A stretch of 64,000 nucleotides of DNA from Bradyrhizobium sp. CCBAU 51627 (lineage in GTDB: Bacteria; Pseudomonadota; Alphaproteobacteria; Rhizobiales; Xanthobacteraceae), in the NCBI RefSeq assembly GCF_028128765.1, contig NZ_LBJG01000016.1:34904-98903 (forward strand), written 5' to 3'. The notes beneath the pieces were generated by a model, which saw only the letters and a program-made list of their open reading frames with translations, did no database searches and was not told the DNA's origin. Position numbers and translations under genes: made by a program. This document shows, piece by piece, positions 1 to 8,750 of this stretch (the first letter of the stretch is position 1; each line of letters begins with the position of its first letter).

Positions 1-1
1 C

Positions 2-634
2 CAGGCGCTCGGCGTGCGCTTCCTGTTCAACACCTGCATCGAGCGCATCGTTACGGAAGGCGGTCGCGTCAGCAGTGTGGCGACCAGCGCCGGCCTGCTG
101 CAAGCCGACAACTACGTCCTCGCGCTCGGCAGCTGGTCGTCGCGCGTCGTCGCGCCGCTCGGCATTTCGCTGCCGGTCTATCCGGTGAAGGGCTATTCGA
201 TCACGGTGCCGATCAGCGACGCCTCCGGCGCGCCGGAATCGACCGTGATGGACGAAAGCTACAAGGTCGCGATCACCCGCCTCGGCAACCGTATCCGCGT
301 CGGCGGCACCGCCGAAATCTCCGGCTATTCGGACAAGCTTTATGATGCGCGCCGCGCCACGCTCGATCATTCGCTCACCGACCTGTTCCCGCGCGGCGGC
401 GATCTCTCCAAGGCAACGTTCTGGAGCGGCCTGCGCCCCATGACGCCGGACGGCCCGCCCGTCATCGGCCCGACGCAATACGCCAATCTCCACCTCAACA
501 CCGGCCACGGCACGCTCGGCTGGACCATGTCCTGCGGTTCGGCGCGCGTGCTCGCCGACATGCTGTCGGGCAAGAAGCCGGACATCGACGTGAGTGCGCT
601 GTCGGTAGAGCGGTATCAGCACCGGTTTGGGTAG
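2..634 (+). CDS. dadA: D-amino acid dehydrogenase, small subunit-like (5' end outside window)
   Basis: Partial gene: the reading frame is open to the left edge, so only the C-terminal 210 or so residues are present. The family oxidatively deaminates D-amino acids to 2-oxo acids with FAD and passes electrons to the respiratory chain at the inner membrane. Visible family features are the [16 protein letters not shown] segment, the [13 protein letters not shown] strand and the C-terminal FAD-contact region [16 protein letters not shown] followed by [16 protein letters not shown]. It ends just before a palindromic intergenic element. DadA is the best fit; another DAO-superfamily amine oxidase is possible because the N-terminal FAD motif is not visible. 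Confidence 0.9.
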   Translation, partial: QALGVRFLFNTCIERIVTEGGRVSSVATSAGLLQADNYVLALGSWSSRVVAPLGISLPVYPVKGYSITVPISDASGAPESTVMDESYKVAITRLGNRIRVGGTAEISGYSDKLYDARRATLDHSLTDLFPRGGDLSKATFWSGLRPMTPDGPPVIGPTQYANLHLNTGHGTLGWTMSCGSARVLADMLSGKKPDIDVSALSVERYQHRFG

Positions 635-650
635 CGATCTCTCTACGCGC

Positions 651-733
651 CATTGCGAGGAGCTCTTGCGACGAAGCAATCCAGACTGCCTCCACGGTAC
701 GATTCTGGATTGCTTCGCTGCGCTCGCAATGAC
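651..733. repeat. Palindromic intergenic element, family A
   Basis: A long inverted repeat: CATTGCGAGGAGC and CGAAGCAATCCAG on the left are mirrored by CTGGATTGCTTCG and CGCTCGCAATG on the right, giving an extended hairpin. This sequence type recurs in intergenic spaces of Bradyrhizobium and relatives (established knowledge of the group). It lies in the space after the D-amino acid dehydrogenase and may stabilise or terminate the transcript. No coding potential is credited. Confidence 0.8.
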
Positions 734-746
734 GAGGGAAAGAAGC

Positions 747-1406
747 TCACGCCCCCGTCACGCAATTCACCCACAGCACGACCGATTTCGCATCCTGCGC
801 CGGATTGGAAAACCGGTGAGGCCTGCGGCTGGCGAATCGAAAACTGTCGCCCGTCCTCAGCGACCATGTCTCGCTGTCCACCGTCAGCATCATCTCGCCT
901 TCGAGCACGAGGCCGGCTTCCTCGCCGTCATGGGTGTAGAGTTCGTCGCCCGTGGAGCCGCCAGGCTCGAGATGCACCAGGAACAAGTTGAGCTTGTTGT
1001 CGGCGCTGGCCGGGCTGAGCAATTGCTTCGAGACGCCGGTGCGCCAAAGTTTCAGCTCGGGCCGCTGAAGCCGGCGTGTCACCACCTGATCCGACGCGCC
1101 GTCTGCATTCGGGCTTTCGCCGAACAGCGCGGCGATGCCGACGCCGAGCACGTCGGCGAGCGTTGCCAGCACGCGCAGCGACGGCGAGGACAGGCCGCGC
1201 TCGATCTGGCTGAGGAAGCCGATCGACAGATCCGTGCGCGCCGCGACCGTTTCCAGCGAGAATCGCCTGACCCGTCGGAGATCCCGGATGCGGCGGCCGA
1301 CGGCGACGTCCATTGCAGGCTCCGCCGGCTTGGCGGTAGCTTTGGCTCTCGCCTTCCTGGCCGGCTTCGCGGCGGCCGGCCTGCGCATTCTCTTGCCACC
1401 GCTCAC
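747..1406 (-). CDS. XRE-family regulator with C-terminal cupin domain
   Basis: A 219-residue regulator. A lysine/alanine/arginine-rich tail (residues 1-32) precedes a helix-turn-helix (about 35-90, with VGRRIRDLRRVRRFSLETVA and LSIGFLSQIERG) and a cupin beta-barrel (about 130-215, with THDGEEAGLVLEGEM and RPHRFSNPAQ). HTH-cupin proteins of this type, such as PuuR, usually repress amine or amino acid catabolic genes and sense a small ligand through the cupin. It is divergent from the ABC importer starting at 1568, which it probably controls. The GTG at 1406 is preceded by GGAAG nine bases upstream; an ATG at 1388 is the alternative. Confidence 0.9.
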   Translation of the reverse strand: MSGGKRMRRPAAAKPARKARAKATAKPAEPAMDVAVGRRIRDLRRVRRFSLETVAARTDLSIGFLSQIERGLSSPSLRVLATLADVLGVGIAALFGESPNADGASDQVVTRRLQRPELKLWRTGVSKQLLSPASADNKLNLFLVHLEPGGSTGDELYTHDGEEAGLVLEGEMMLTVDSETWSLRTGDSFRFASRRPHRFSNPAQDAKSVVLWVNCVTGA

Positions 1407-1420
1407 GTCAAACCGCTTCC

Positions 1421-1487
1421 TTCATGTGGATGAAAACCGCTTGCATCGTCCGCAAAAGTGTGGCCAAATTTTCATATTGGTGAAAAT
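1421..1487. promoter_or_regulatory. Paired operator-like inverted repeats in divergent promoter
   Basis: Two similar imperfect palindromes with the same spacing lie between the XRE-cupin gene and the ABC operon: TTCA-N6-TGAA at 1421-1434 and ATTTTCA-N6-TGAAAAT at 1468-1487. Their centres are about 50 bp apart. One is directly upstream of the regulator's start, the other in the shared spacer. Binding by the divergent regulator is inferred from position and symmetry only. Confidence 0.5.
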
Positions 1488-1567
1488 AGGCCGAAACGGC
1501 TTGGCCCGCAACGTCTGATCACGACTTGCGCGAGCGCCGCCATCGGCCAGACCCAAAGGGGGATGCG

Positions 1568-2326
1568 ATGAAGCGTTTTGGTCTGGCCGCGATCGCGGCG
1601 CTTGCGATTGCTGCGGTGATGCCGGCTCGAGCACAGCAGATGCTGAAGGTCGGGTCGACGCCGACGGGCATTCCGTTCACGTTCCTCGACACCAAGACCA
1701 ACTCCATCCAGGGCATCATGGTCGATCTCGTCACCGAGATCGGCAAGGATGCCGGCTTCAACGTGCAGATCGAGCCGATGCAGTTCTCGGCGCTGATCCC
1801 GTCGTTGACCTCGAGCAAGATCGACATCATCGCGGCCGCAATGTTCATCACGGCGCCGCGCAAGGAGGTCATCGACTTCTCCGACCCGATCTACACCTAT
1901 GGCGAAGGCCTGGTCGTGCCAAAGAGCGACACCAAGGCCTATGCCACGCAGGACGATCTGAAGGGCGAGACCGTCGGTGCCCAGGTCGGCACCGCCTTCG
2001 TCGACGCGCTGAAGAAGACCGGCCTGTTCGCCGAGGTGAAGGCTTACGACACCATTCCGGACATCCTGCGCGACGTGAACACCGGTCGCCTCAAGGCCGG
2101 TTACGCCGACTATCCGATCCTGGCCTACAATCTGAAGCAGGGCGGCTTCCCCGAAGTCCGTCTCGTCGACGGCTACAAGCCGGTTACGATCGGTTCGGTC
2201 GGCATTGGCGTGCGCAAGGGCGAGACCGCGCTGCTCGGCAAGATCAATGCCTCGCTGGCGAAGCTGAAGGCCAACGGCACCATCGACAAGATCCTCAATA
2301 AATGGGGCCTGAAGGCTCAGGGGTGA
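1568..2326 (+). CDS. ABC transporter periplasmic substrate-binding protein (polar amino acid/amine family 3)
   Basis: A 252-residue periplasmic solute receptor. Residues 1-23 form a signal peptide ending in MPARA-QQ; the rest is the family 3 SBP fold (KVGSTPTGIPFTFLD, GIMVDLVTEIGKDAGF, SKIDIIAAAMFITAPRKEVIDFSDP, GAQVGTAFVDALK). The ATG at 1568 follows an AAAGGGGG ribosome site; the in-frame start 14 codons earlier would spoil the signal peptide. It is the first gene of an importer operon with the permease and ATPase downstream. The ligand is not readable from sequence; the adjacent PuuB-like oxidoreductase suggests an amino acid, amine or opine. Confidence 0.93.
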   Translation: MKRFGLAAIAALAIAAVMPARAQQMLKVGSTPTGIPFTFLDTKTNSIQGIMVDLVTEIGKDAGFNVQIEPMQFSALIPSLTSSKIDIIAAAMFITAPRKEVIDFSDPIYTYGEGLVVPKSDTKAYATQDDLKGETVGAQVGTAFVDALKKTGLFAEVKAYDTIPDILRDVNTGRLKAGYADYPILAYNLKQGGFPEVRLVDGYKPVTIGSVGIGVRKGETALLGKINASLAKLKANGTIDKILNKWGLKAQG

Positions 2327-2354
2327 TCGATAGAGGCTGATCGTAGGCTGCCCG

Positions 2355-3008
2355 ATGAAAGGCTTCTGGCACGACGCCGCCGAGTTCTTCCCGATCCTGA
2401 TGAACGGCGTCGCGTTGACGATCGTCGTCACCATCGGCTCGCTGCTGCTCTCGACCGTGCTCGGCCTGATCTGGGCGATGATGCGGGTCTCCGGCATCAA
2501 GACGCTGTCGATGCTCAGCGCCAGCCTGATCAACGTGATCCGCGGCATCCCGATCATCGTGCTGCTGTTCTATCTGTACTTCGTGATGCCCGATCTCGGC
2601 GTCACGCTTAGCGCACTACAAGCGGCCATCCTCGGCCTCGGCATCGCCTATTCGGCCTACCAGGCGGAAAATTTCCGCGCCGGGATCGAGGCGATCGACA
2701 AGGGTCAGATCGAGGCGGCGCAGTCGATCGGCATGGGCTGGTGGCTCACCATGCGCCGCGTGGTGCTGCCGCAGGCCGTGCGTATCGTGCTGCCGCCTTA
2801 CGGCAACGTCATGATCATGATGCTGAAGGATTCTTCGCAAGCCTCGACCATCACGGTCGCCGAGCTTGCGCTGCAAGGCAAGCTGATCGCGTCCTCGACC
2901 TTCAAGAACACCAGCGTGTTCACGCTGGTGGCGCTGATGTATCTCACCATGAGTATCCCGCTGATCCTGCTGGTCCGCCACTTCGAAAAGCGGGCCGGCA
3001 AGAAATGA
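2355..3008 (+). CDS. ABC transporter permease, HisM/GlnP-type
   Basis: A 217-residue inner-membrane permease of the polar amino acid uptake family. Membrane segments are evident near residues 15-45, 55-80, 85-105 and 180-210. The ATPase-docking EAA loop is present as [20 protein letters not shown]. Only one permease gene is found in the operon, so it probably homodimerises. It starts 28 bases after the binding-protein gene, and its stop overlaps the ATPase start (ATGA at 3005-3008), indicating translational coupling. Confidence 0.93.
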   Translation: MKGFWHDAAEFFPILMNGVALTIVVTIGSLLLSTVLGLIWAMMRVSGIKTLSMLSASLINVIRGIPIIVLLFYLYFVMPDLGVTLSALQAAILGLGIAYSAYQAENFRAGIEAIDKGQIEAAQSIGMGWWLTMRRVVLPQAVRIVLPPYGNVMIMMLKDSSQASTITVAELALQGKLIASSTFKNTSVFTLVALMYLTMSIPLILLVRHFEKRAGKK

Positions 3009-3736
3009 TCGAGCTCACCGACGTCCACAAGAGCTTTGGCAAGGTCGAGGTGCTCAAGGGCATCACGGCCTCCGTGCAGAAGGGGGAGGTGGTCTGCATT
3101 ATCGGCCCATCAGGCTCCGGCAAGTCGACCATCCTGCGCTGTATCAACGGGCTGGAAAGCTACGACCGCGGCGAGATCAGCGTCGAGGGATTGAAAGTCG
3201 ACCGCGATGCGCCGTCGATCGTGAACATCCGCACCCAGGTCTCGATGGTGTTCCAGCGCTTCAATCTGTTCCCGCATCGGACGGTGCTGGAGAATGTCGT
3301 TGAAGGACCACTCTTCGTGAAGAAGGAGCCGCGTGCGCAGGTGCTCGAGCGAGGCCGGGCGCTGCTCGCCCAGGTCGGGCTCGCCGAGAAGGCCGACGCG
3401 CATCCGCCGCAGCTCTCCGGCGGCCAGCAGCAGCGCGTCGCGATCGCGCGTGCACTTGCCATGCAGCCCAAGGCGATCCTGTTCGACGAGCCGACCTCGG
3501 CGCTGGATCCTGAATTGGTCGGCGATGTCCTCGGCGTGATGCGCAAGCTCGCCGACGACGGTATGACCATGGTCGTCGTCACCCACGAGATGGGCTTTGC
3601 CCGCGACGTTGCCGACCGCGTACTGTTCATCGATGGCGGTGTCATCGTCGAGCAGGGGCCGGCGAAGACACTGCTCAACCAACCCCAGCACCCGCGCACG
3701 CAGGACTTCTTGCGCCGCGTGCTGCATCCGCTCTGA
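3005..3736 (+). CDS. ABC transporter ATP-binding protein, GlnQ/HisP-type
   Basis: A 243-residue ATPase that powers the importer. It has Walker [10 protein letters not shown], a Q-loop in [13 protein letters not shown], signature LSGGQQQR, Walker [12 protein letters not shown] and the H-loop VVVTHE. Length and motifs are typical for polar amino acid importers. The start is set by the ATGA overlap with the permease; longer open frames upstream lie inside the permease gene in another frame. Confidence 0.95.
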   Translation: MIELTDVHKSFGKVEVLKGITASVQKGEVVCIIGPSGSGKSTILRCINGLESYDRGEISVEGLKVDRDAPSIVNIRTQVSMVFQRFNLFPHRTVLENVVEGPLFVKKEPRAQVLERGRALLAQVGLAEKADAHPPQLSGGQQQRVAIARALAMQPKAILFDEPTSALDPELVGDVLGVMRKLADDGMTMVVVTHEMGFARDVADRVLFIDGGVIVEQGPAKTLLNQPQHPRTQDFLRRVLHPL

Positions 3737-3748
3737 CCGGTTCTCGCC

Positions 3749-5032
3749 ATGACGCGCCTGCCGCTGCCGCCCTCGCTCTATGCCGACACCGCTGTTGCTC
3801 CAGTGGCAACGCCGCCGCTCGATACAGACAAGAGTGTTTCCGTCGCAATCGTCGGCGGTGGTTACACTGGCCTGTCCACGGCGCTGCATCTGGCGGAGCG
3901 GGGTGTCGATGCGCTGGTGCTGGAGGCGCAGGAGCCGGGCTGGGGCGCGTCGGGCAACAATGGCGGCCACACCAATCCCGGCCTGAAACATGATCCCGAT
4001 CAGATCGAGGCCGATTTCGGCCCCGAGCTCGGCCGCCGCATGATCGCGTTTTCCTACGGCACCACGAACTTCACCCACGACCTGATTCGCCGCTACCAGA
4101 TTCCGTGCGAGGCGCGGCAGAACGGTACGCTGCGCGCGGCCTATAACGAGGCGAGTGCTGCCGCGATCGGGAAGACTGCGCAGCAATGCATCCGTCGCGG
4201 CATGCCTGTGACCTATCTGGGCCGCGAGCAGCTGCGCGAGATGACCGGCACCGACCGCTACATCGGTGCCATGCTTGATACCCGCGGCGGCGACCTGCAT
4301 CCGCTCAGCTACGCGCGCGGCCTTGCGCGTGCGGCCATCTCGGCGGGTGCGAAGGTGCATGGCGAGACGCCAGCGCTGTTGCTCCGTCGCGACGGCAGTC
4401 GCTGGCGTATCGAGACGCCGCGCGCGATCGTCCACGCCGACAAGGTCCTGCTTGCGACCAACGGCTTTACCGACGATCTCTGGCCGGCGCTTCGCCGCAC
4501 CATCTTGCCGGTATTTTCCTCGATCGCTGCGACCGCACCGCTGTCCGACGACGTCGCTCGCTCGATCATGCCGACGCGGCCGGTGCTCTACGAGAGCGGC
4601 CATATCACGGTCTATTACCGCATCGACCAGCACAACCGTCTCTTGATGGGGGGGCGCGGCCCGATGCGCTGGATCAACTCGCCCGATGACGTTGCCTATC
4701 TGATGCGCTACGCCGAACGTCTGTGGCCGCAGCTGAAGGGCGTCGCCTGGACGCATGGCTGGAACAGCCGGCTTGCGATCACGAAAGATCACTATCCGCA
4801 CGTGCACGAGCCGGCGGAGAGCATCCTGATCTCGCTTGGCTGCAATGGTCGGGGTGTCGCGCTTGCAACGGCCATGGGCGCGCAGCTTGCCCGCCGCTTG
4901 ATCGGCGGCGCCAAGACCGAGATCGACATGCCCATCACCGGCATCAAGCCGATCCCGATTCATGCGTTCTGGCCGGTGGCCGTGACGACGGCCGTCATCG
5001 CAGGGCGTGTGCGCGACCGGCTCGGCATTTGA
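3749..5032 (+). CDS. FAD-dependent oxidoreductase, PuuB/DAO family
   Basis: A 427-residue flavoenzyme of the D-amino acid oxidase superfamily. The dinucleotide-binding motif VAIVGGGYTGLSTALHLAERG lies near residues 32-52, followed by EPGWGASGNNGGHTNPG; the C-terminal FAD-contact region is SLGCNGRGVALATAMG. The N-terminal LPPSLYADTA resembles gamma-glutamylputrescine oxidases (PuuB). It starts 12 bases after the ATPase gene, so it is probably the fourth gene of the importer operon and oxidises the imported amine or amino acid. The exact substrate is unknown; a sarcosine- or opine-oxidase role would also fit. Confidence 0.88.
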   Translation: MTRLPLPPSLYADTAVAPVATPPLDTDKSVSVAIVGGGYTGLSTALHLAERGVDALVLEAQEPGWGASGNNGGHTNPGLKHDPDQIEADFGPELGRRMIAFSYGTTNFTHDLIRRYQIPCEARQNGTLRAAYNEASAAAIGKTAQQCIRRGMPVTYLGREQLREMTGTDRYIGAMLDTRGGDLHPLSYARGLARAAISAGAKVHGETPALLLRRDGSRWRIETPRAIVHADKVLLATNGFTDDLWPALRRTILPVFSSIAATAPLSDDVARSIMPTRPVLYESGHITVYYRIDQHNRLLMGGRGPMRWINSPDDVAYLMRYAERLWPQLKGVAWTHGWNSRLAITKDHYPHVHEPAESILISLGCNGRGVALATAMGAQLARRLIGGAKTEIDMPITGIKPIPIHAFWPVAVTTAVIAGRVRDRLGI

Positions 5033-5034
5033 AG

Positions 5035-5065
5035 AAGGCGCCGCTCCACCGGGGAGCGACGCCTT
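5035..5065. terminator. Hairpin between convergent genes
   Basis: A 13-base stem with one mismatch, arms AAGGCGcCGCTCC and GGAGCGaCGCCTT, begins three bases after the oxidoreductase stop and lies 22 bases from the stop of the convergent small gene. It lacks a T-run, so it may be a Rho-assisted or bidirectional end for both transcripts. Confidence 0.6.
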
Positions 5066-5086
5066 GCACGACGAGCGGATTGAGTA

Positions 5087-5305
5087 TCAGCAGCGGCCTT
5101 GCTTCCACAGGCCCGGCGGACACCCGTAACCGCGCCAGCCGACCTTTCGGCCGTGATACCAGCCGGGCGGCGTGCCATGGTAATAATGGCCCATCCCGTG
5201 ACCATGACCGTGACCGCCTCCATATCCGCCCTTGGCGAGCGCGGGGCTGCTCAGCGTGAGGCCGGCTGCAACGATCAGCGATGCGGCGAGCGCGAGTCTT
5301 TTCAT
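5087..5305 (-). CDS. Small secreted Gly/His-rich protein, hypothetical
   Basis: A 72-residue protein with a signal peptide (KRLALAASLIVAAGLTLSSP, then ALA-KG) and a mature part rich in glycine, histidine and tyrosine (GGYGGGHGHGHGMGHYYHG), ending in two cysteines (GCPPGLWKQGRC). A periplasmic location and metal affinity are plausible from composition but unproven. Two consecutive ATGs are present; the GGAGG site is only two bases from the first and five from the second, so 5305 is preferred. An open frame extends 47 codons further upstream but lacks a ribosome site. Confidence 0.75.
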   Translation of the reverse strand: MKRLALAASLIVAAGLTLSSPALAKGGYGGGHGHGHGMGHYYHGTPPGWYHGRKVGWRGYGCPPGLWKQGRC

Positions 5306-5494
5306 CATGTCCTCCAGGTGGGCCCGATTCAGGGCAAGCGCATTCGTCCGTTCAATGAACGAATCGTGAGCAGCTAAGTTCCCCGCAAATGTGGGGAAGT
5401 CGTGGCTCTCGCGCAGATGCGCAAGCGCGCGCTGGTACCGTCTCACATTGATCCATGGGTCGTTGCCGCCGGCGGGGGCTTGTCCCGCGGATGC

Positions 5495-7084
5495 TCAGCC
5501 TTCCGCCACCGCGTCCGCCCAGGGCTGGAAGATTTCGACCGCGCCGGAATTTGTGTCGCCGTCCCGCATCACCACGCTCGGGCAGGCGAATTTCATCGGC
5601 AAGGTCTGCACCGGCGCTTCCTTGTAGTCGAAGCGGGCGGCAAGCGCCTTGCGTGTATCTGCCGGCAGCCTGATGTCGCCGAGCACGATCGCGCCTTCGC
5701 TGCAATCGATGCGGGGCTGGTGGATGGCGGCATCGAGGTCCATGTCGAAATCCATCGCGAAGGACACGAGCTGCATGACCGAAGGCAGGATGCGGCGGCC
5801 GCCGGAGGCACCAACCGCGAGGCGCTTGCCATTCCTGGTCTCGGCGATCACCGGCGTGTAATTGGTGAGGCAGCGCTTGCCCGGGGCGAGCGAGTTGGTC
5901 GTGCCGGGCGTCGGATCGAACCACATGATGCCGTTGTTCATGGGGATACCGGTGTGCGGCGTCACATATTTCGAGCCAAAGGAAGAGAGCAGTGTCTGTG
6001 TCACTGCGGCAATGTTGCCGTCCCGGTCGACCACGGAGAAATGGGTGGTGCAGGCCGGCGCCAGATATTCGGCGCCGAGCGAGCGCTTGCCTTCGGCATC
6101 GCCCATGTCCTTGAGCCGCTCGGCATAGGCCGCTTGCAGGGCTACGGCATATTCGGCATAGGCGGCCGTATCCGGCGCGCCTGTCGGCTTCAAATTCTGC
6201 TGCAACAGGCGCAGCGCATGCGCCATGGTCGGCCCGGCCGTGAGCTCAGGCGTCGCAAGCACCTTGCCGCCGCGATAGGGGATCGCCAGCGGCTCGCGCA
6301 GATGCGCACGAAACGCGGCGAGATCCTCGATCGACAGCGAGCCACCGTCGGCCTTGACGTCGGATGCGATGCTCTTGGCGAGATCGCCCTGATAGAAGTC
6401 CCGTGGTCCGGCCTCGGCGAGATGCAACAGTGTCGCCTTCAAATTGTCCTGCGGCAGTCTCGTCTCGGCCTCGATGCTCCAGGGCGCGCTCGGGGGCAGG
6501 CCGTCCTTCAAGAAGGCAGCTGCGCTTGCCGGATAACGCCGAAGATCCGTCGCCGCGCCCGCGATCGTCAATGTGGTCCACCAGTCGACGAGCAGGCCTT
6601 CGCCGGCGAGCGCCGCGGCCGGAGCAACCAGGTCTTTCCACGGCATGGTGGCGTAGCGGCGGTGCGCCTCCTCCATGCCGGCGACGACACCGGGCACCGC
6701 GATCGAGCCGGGTCCGTGCACGTTGCGATCGTCCTTCACCCGCGGCCATGGAAAAAGGTCGGTAGCGACGCGATCTCCGGTGATGGGATAATCGGCGGCG
6801 CGCAAGCTCTGCGGCGCGCACATGCCGTAGTCGATCACCTCATAGCGATTGGCCTTGGCGCGGTAGAGCACCATCGCACCGCCGCCGCCGATGCCGCTGT
6901 TCCAGGGCTCGAGCACGTTCAGCGCAAAGGTGGTCGCCACGATCGCATCGACGCAGTCGCCGCCCGCCGCCAGCACTTGCGCTCCCACCTCGGCCGCCCG
7001 TCGCGATTGCGAAGCGACAATGCCGCCCTTGGATGTGACGGCGGGTTTGCGGACGGCTTGGTTGAGGCTGAACTGATGAGGCAT
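5495..7084 (-). CDS. ggt: Gamma-glutamyltransferase family protein
   Basis: A 529-residue Ntn-hydrolase proenzyme. The family hydrolyses or transfers gamma-glutamyl groups and self-cleaves before a nucleophilic threonine. The cleavage region is CTTHFSVVDRDGNIAAVTQT (about residues 355-374), and the substrate-pocket segments GIGGGGAMVLY and GNKR-like GASGGRRILPSV are present. The chosen start gives the usual N-terminus MPHQFSLNQAVRKPAV; a longer frame reaching 7360 overlaps the divergent hydratase and is rejected. No signal peptide follows this start, so a cytoplasmic enzyme is likely. Its place beside a PuuB-like oxidase hints at gamma-glutamylated amines as substrates, which is inference. 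Confidence 0.92.
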   Translation of the reverse strand: MPHQFSLNQAVRKPAVTSKGGIVASQSRRAAEVGAQVLAAGGDCVDAIVATTFALNVLEPWNSGIGGGGAMVLYRAKANRYEVIDYGMCAPQSLRAADYPITGDRVATDLFPWPRVKDDRNVHGPGSIAVPGVVAGMEEAHRRYATMPWKDLVAPAAALAGEGLLVDWWTTLTIAGAATDLRRYPASAAAFLKDGLPPSAPWSIEAETRLPQDNLKATLLHLAEAGPRDFYQGDLAKSIASDVKADGGSLSIEDLAAFRAHLREPLAIPYRGGKVLATPELTAGPTMAHALRLLQQNLKPTGAPDTAAYAEYAVALQAAYAERLKDMGDAEGKRSLGAEYLAPACTTHFSVVDRDGNIAAVTQTLLSSFGSKYVTPHTGIPMNNGIMWFDPTPGTTNSLAPGKRCLTNYTPVIAETRNGKRLAVGASGGRRILPSVMQLVSFAMDFDMDLDAAIHQPRIDCSEGAIVLGDIRLPADTRKALAARFDYKEAPVQTLPMKFACPSVVMRDGDTNSGAVEIFQPWADAVAEG

Positions 7085-7202
7085 GATGTCGTCTTGACCT
7101 CTGTCTTGGCTTCGTTGCGCGGACGTCGAAGCTCCGCAATTGGCGGAGCACGCGAAGAATGGCACATTGACGCCAACGAGAACATCGAAAGGGAGGCACG
7201 AC

Positions 7203-7976
7203 ATGGCTGGTGTGAAACAGGCGCGGGATGACGCGGTCGGGATCTTGACGCTCGACGAGCCGGCCAGCCTGAACGCGATGACGCCGGACCTGCTCGGTGC
7301 GCTCGCAAACGGAGTCGCCGAGATGACGGCCGATGCGGAGGTTCGCGCCCTCATCCTCACCGGTGCCGGGCGCGGATTTTGCTCAGGGCAGAATTTGAAG
7401 GCAGCCGGAGCGCTCGGAGAGGACCTCGCCGCCGGCGTGACGCGCTTCTACTGGCCGGCCTTCAGAGCGTTGCGCGAATGTCGGGTGCCGGTCGTCGTTG
7501 CCGTCAACGGTGTCGCGGCCGGCGGCGGCTTCAGTCTCGCGATGGCCGGTGACATCATTCTTGCAGCGCGTTCGGCAAATTTTATTCAAGTCTTCAGCCG
7601 CATTGGGCTGGTGCCCGACCTGGGCTCGACCTGGCTGTTGCCGCGGCTGATCGGCCGGCAGCGCGCGCTCGAACTGATGCTGCTCAACGAGCCGCTGACG
7701 GCGGAGCGCGCCCAGGAGATCGGCCTGGTGCGGCAGGTCGTCGAGGACGCGAAGCTGATGGCGGAGGCCTTGGCGCTGGCGCGCCGTCTGGCTCAGGGGC
7801 CGACCCGTGCACTGGTGGCCACCCGCACGCTTCTCGAGGAGAGCGAGCACACCAGCTACGAGGCGCAGTTCCGCCGCGAGATCGAGCTTCAGGCCACCAT
7901 TCGCCAAAGCGCCGACGCGATCGAGGGCCGCAAAGCCTTCGTCGAGAAGCGTAAGGCTAAGTTCACGGGAAGGTGA
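7203..7976 (+). CDS. Enoyl-CoA hydratase/isomerase family protein (PaaG-like)
   Basis: A 257-residue crotonase-fold enzyme. The two oxyanion-hole segments are GRGFCSGQNLKAAG (about residue 60) and VNGVAAGGGFSLAMAGD (about 102-118). The Gly-Leu-Val-Pro-Asp stretch RIGLVPDLGSTWLLPRL resembles PaaG, which isomerises a phenylacetyl-CoA epoxide, but a fatty-acid enoyl-CoA hydratase is equally possible. A GGGAGG ribosome site lies six bases before the ATG. It is divergent from the gamma-glutamyltransferase, with a 118-base shared promoter region. Confidence 0.9.
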   Translation: MAGVKQARDDAVGILTLDEPASLNAMTPDLLGALANGVAEMTADAEVRALILTGAGRGFCSGQNLKAAGALGEDLAAGVTRFYWPAFRALRECRVPVVVAVNGVAAGGGFSLAMAGDIILAARSANFIQVFSRIGLVPDLGSTWLLPRLIGRQRALELMLLNEPLTAERAQEIGLVRQVVEDAKLMAEALALARRLAQGPTRALVATRTLLEESEHTSYEAQFRREIELQATIRQSADAIEGRKAFVEKRKAKFTGR

Positions 7977-8009
7977 GGCGGCCCGCGCTTTTCTCCCACC
8001 CGGGATGCC

Positions 8010-8091
8010 CCGGGACCTGACCCGGGCCTCCACGTCTTGCCGCGCGCTCCAAAAACGTGGATGGCCGGGACATGCCCGGCCATCGCGACGT
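8010..8091. repeat. Palindromic intergenic element, family B, copy 1
   Basis: Contains ACGTGGATGGCCGGGACATG followed by CCCGGCCATCGCGACG, with the hairpin TGGCCGGG/CCCGGCCA, and upstream CCCGGGACCTGACCCGGG. The same core occurs at 12882-12970. This type is common between Bradyrhizobium genes. It follows the hydratase gene and may serve as a transcript end. Confidence 0.7.
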
Positions 8092-8127
8092 AGAGACATC
8101 ATTTGAGAAAAAAGCTGCGAACCCGAT

Positions 8128-8301
8128 TCAGAGCCCGCGGTTCAGCCGGCTGGCCTGATATTTGGCGTGCCATTTCGGGCCAGGGCCACGCATGTAGTGC
8201 AGCTCGGGGCGATAGGGGTTGCCGGCGATCTGCACCAGCTTCTGCCATTTGCTGGCGACGAAGGTGAGCGGTTGGCGAAACAGGTTCAGGGAAGCGAGCA
8301 T
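8128..8301 (-). CDS. Small conserved hypothetical protein (57 aa)
   Basis: A 57-residue basic protein beginning MLASLNLFRQPLTFVASKWQ and ending HAKYQASRLNRGL. The ribosome site GAGG is seven bases from the ATG. It starts nine bases after the stop of the DUF6894-like gene upstream, so the two form a small operon. No domain is recognised. Aromatic and arginine content is moderate and there is no signal peptide or membrane segment. Function unknown. Confidence 0.65.
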   Translation of the reverse strand: MLASLNLFRQPLTFVASKWQKLVQIAGNPYRPELHYMRGPGPKWHAKYQASRLNRGL

Positions 8302-8310
8302 GGCATCACC

Positions 8311-8544
8311 TCAATGCGGCTTGCCGAGCATGGCGGTGAAGGGGAGATCCAGAATCTCTTCGCCGTCGTCGTCGCTGATATGGATCACCCAATCGCGCCA
8401 GTCTTCAGCGCCGGGCGTCAGGATCATCGAACGCATGATCTGGGCGGCGCGGTCCCGCGCCTCGGTCAGGTTGGCGACTGCGGTGCCGTAGCGATCGATC
8501 AACGTGCCTTCGGCATTCGAGCAGTGGAAGTACATCTGAACCAT
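8311..8544 (-). CDS. DUF6894-like small protein
   Basis: A 77-residue acidic protein, MVQMYFHCSN at the start, with a central RYGTAVANLTEARDRAAQIM helix and DWVIHISDDDGEEILDLPFT near the end. This matches the general pattern of the DUF6894 family frequent in Bradyrhizobium and Methylobacterium (recognised by pattern, not searched). A GAGGAGG site precedes the ATG by about five bases. Function unknown; it is the first gene of a two-gene unit. Confidence 0.75.
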   Translation of the reverse strand: MVQMYFHCSNAEGTLIDRYGTAVANLTEARDRAAQIMRSMILTPGAEDWRDWVIHISDDDGEEILDLPFTAMLGKPH

Positions 8545-8750
8545 ACACGCCTCCTCTGGAAAGCGATTTGGATGGCATATCGATACCAGCCGAAACGAAC
8601 GAAAAATATTCGGGTCAAGCCCGGTAAGGAAATCTACGGAGTTTGGTCGGCACGAAGGACTCCGCGGGTTTGATCACAGGGGAGTGATCTTCAACTGGAC
8701 GACGCCCGTATGGCGTGGAACAAGCTTCGACCGAAAAGTCGGGGGGCACC

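Noticed and set aside
3110..4963. 617-codon minus-strand open frame
   Set aside because: It is antisense to the ABC ATPase and FAD oxidoreductase genes, which have complete family motifs. Long antisense frames are normal in high-GC coding DNA.
5402..7231. 609-codon plus-strand open frame
   Set aside because: Antisense to the gamma-glutamyltransferase gene; composition shows no domain.
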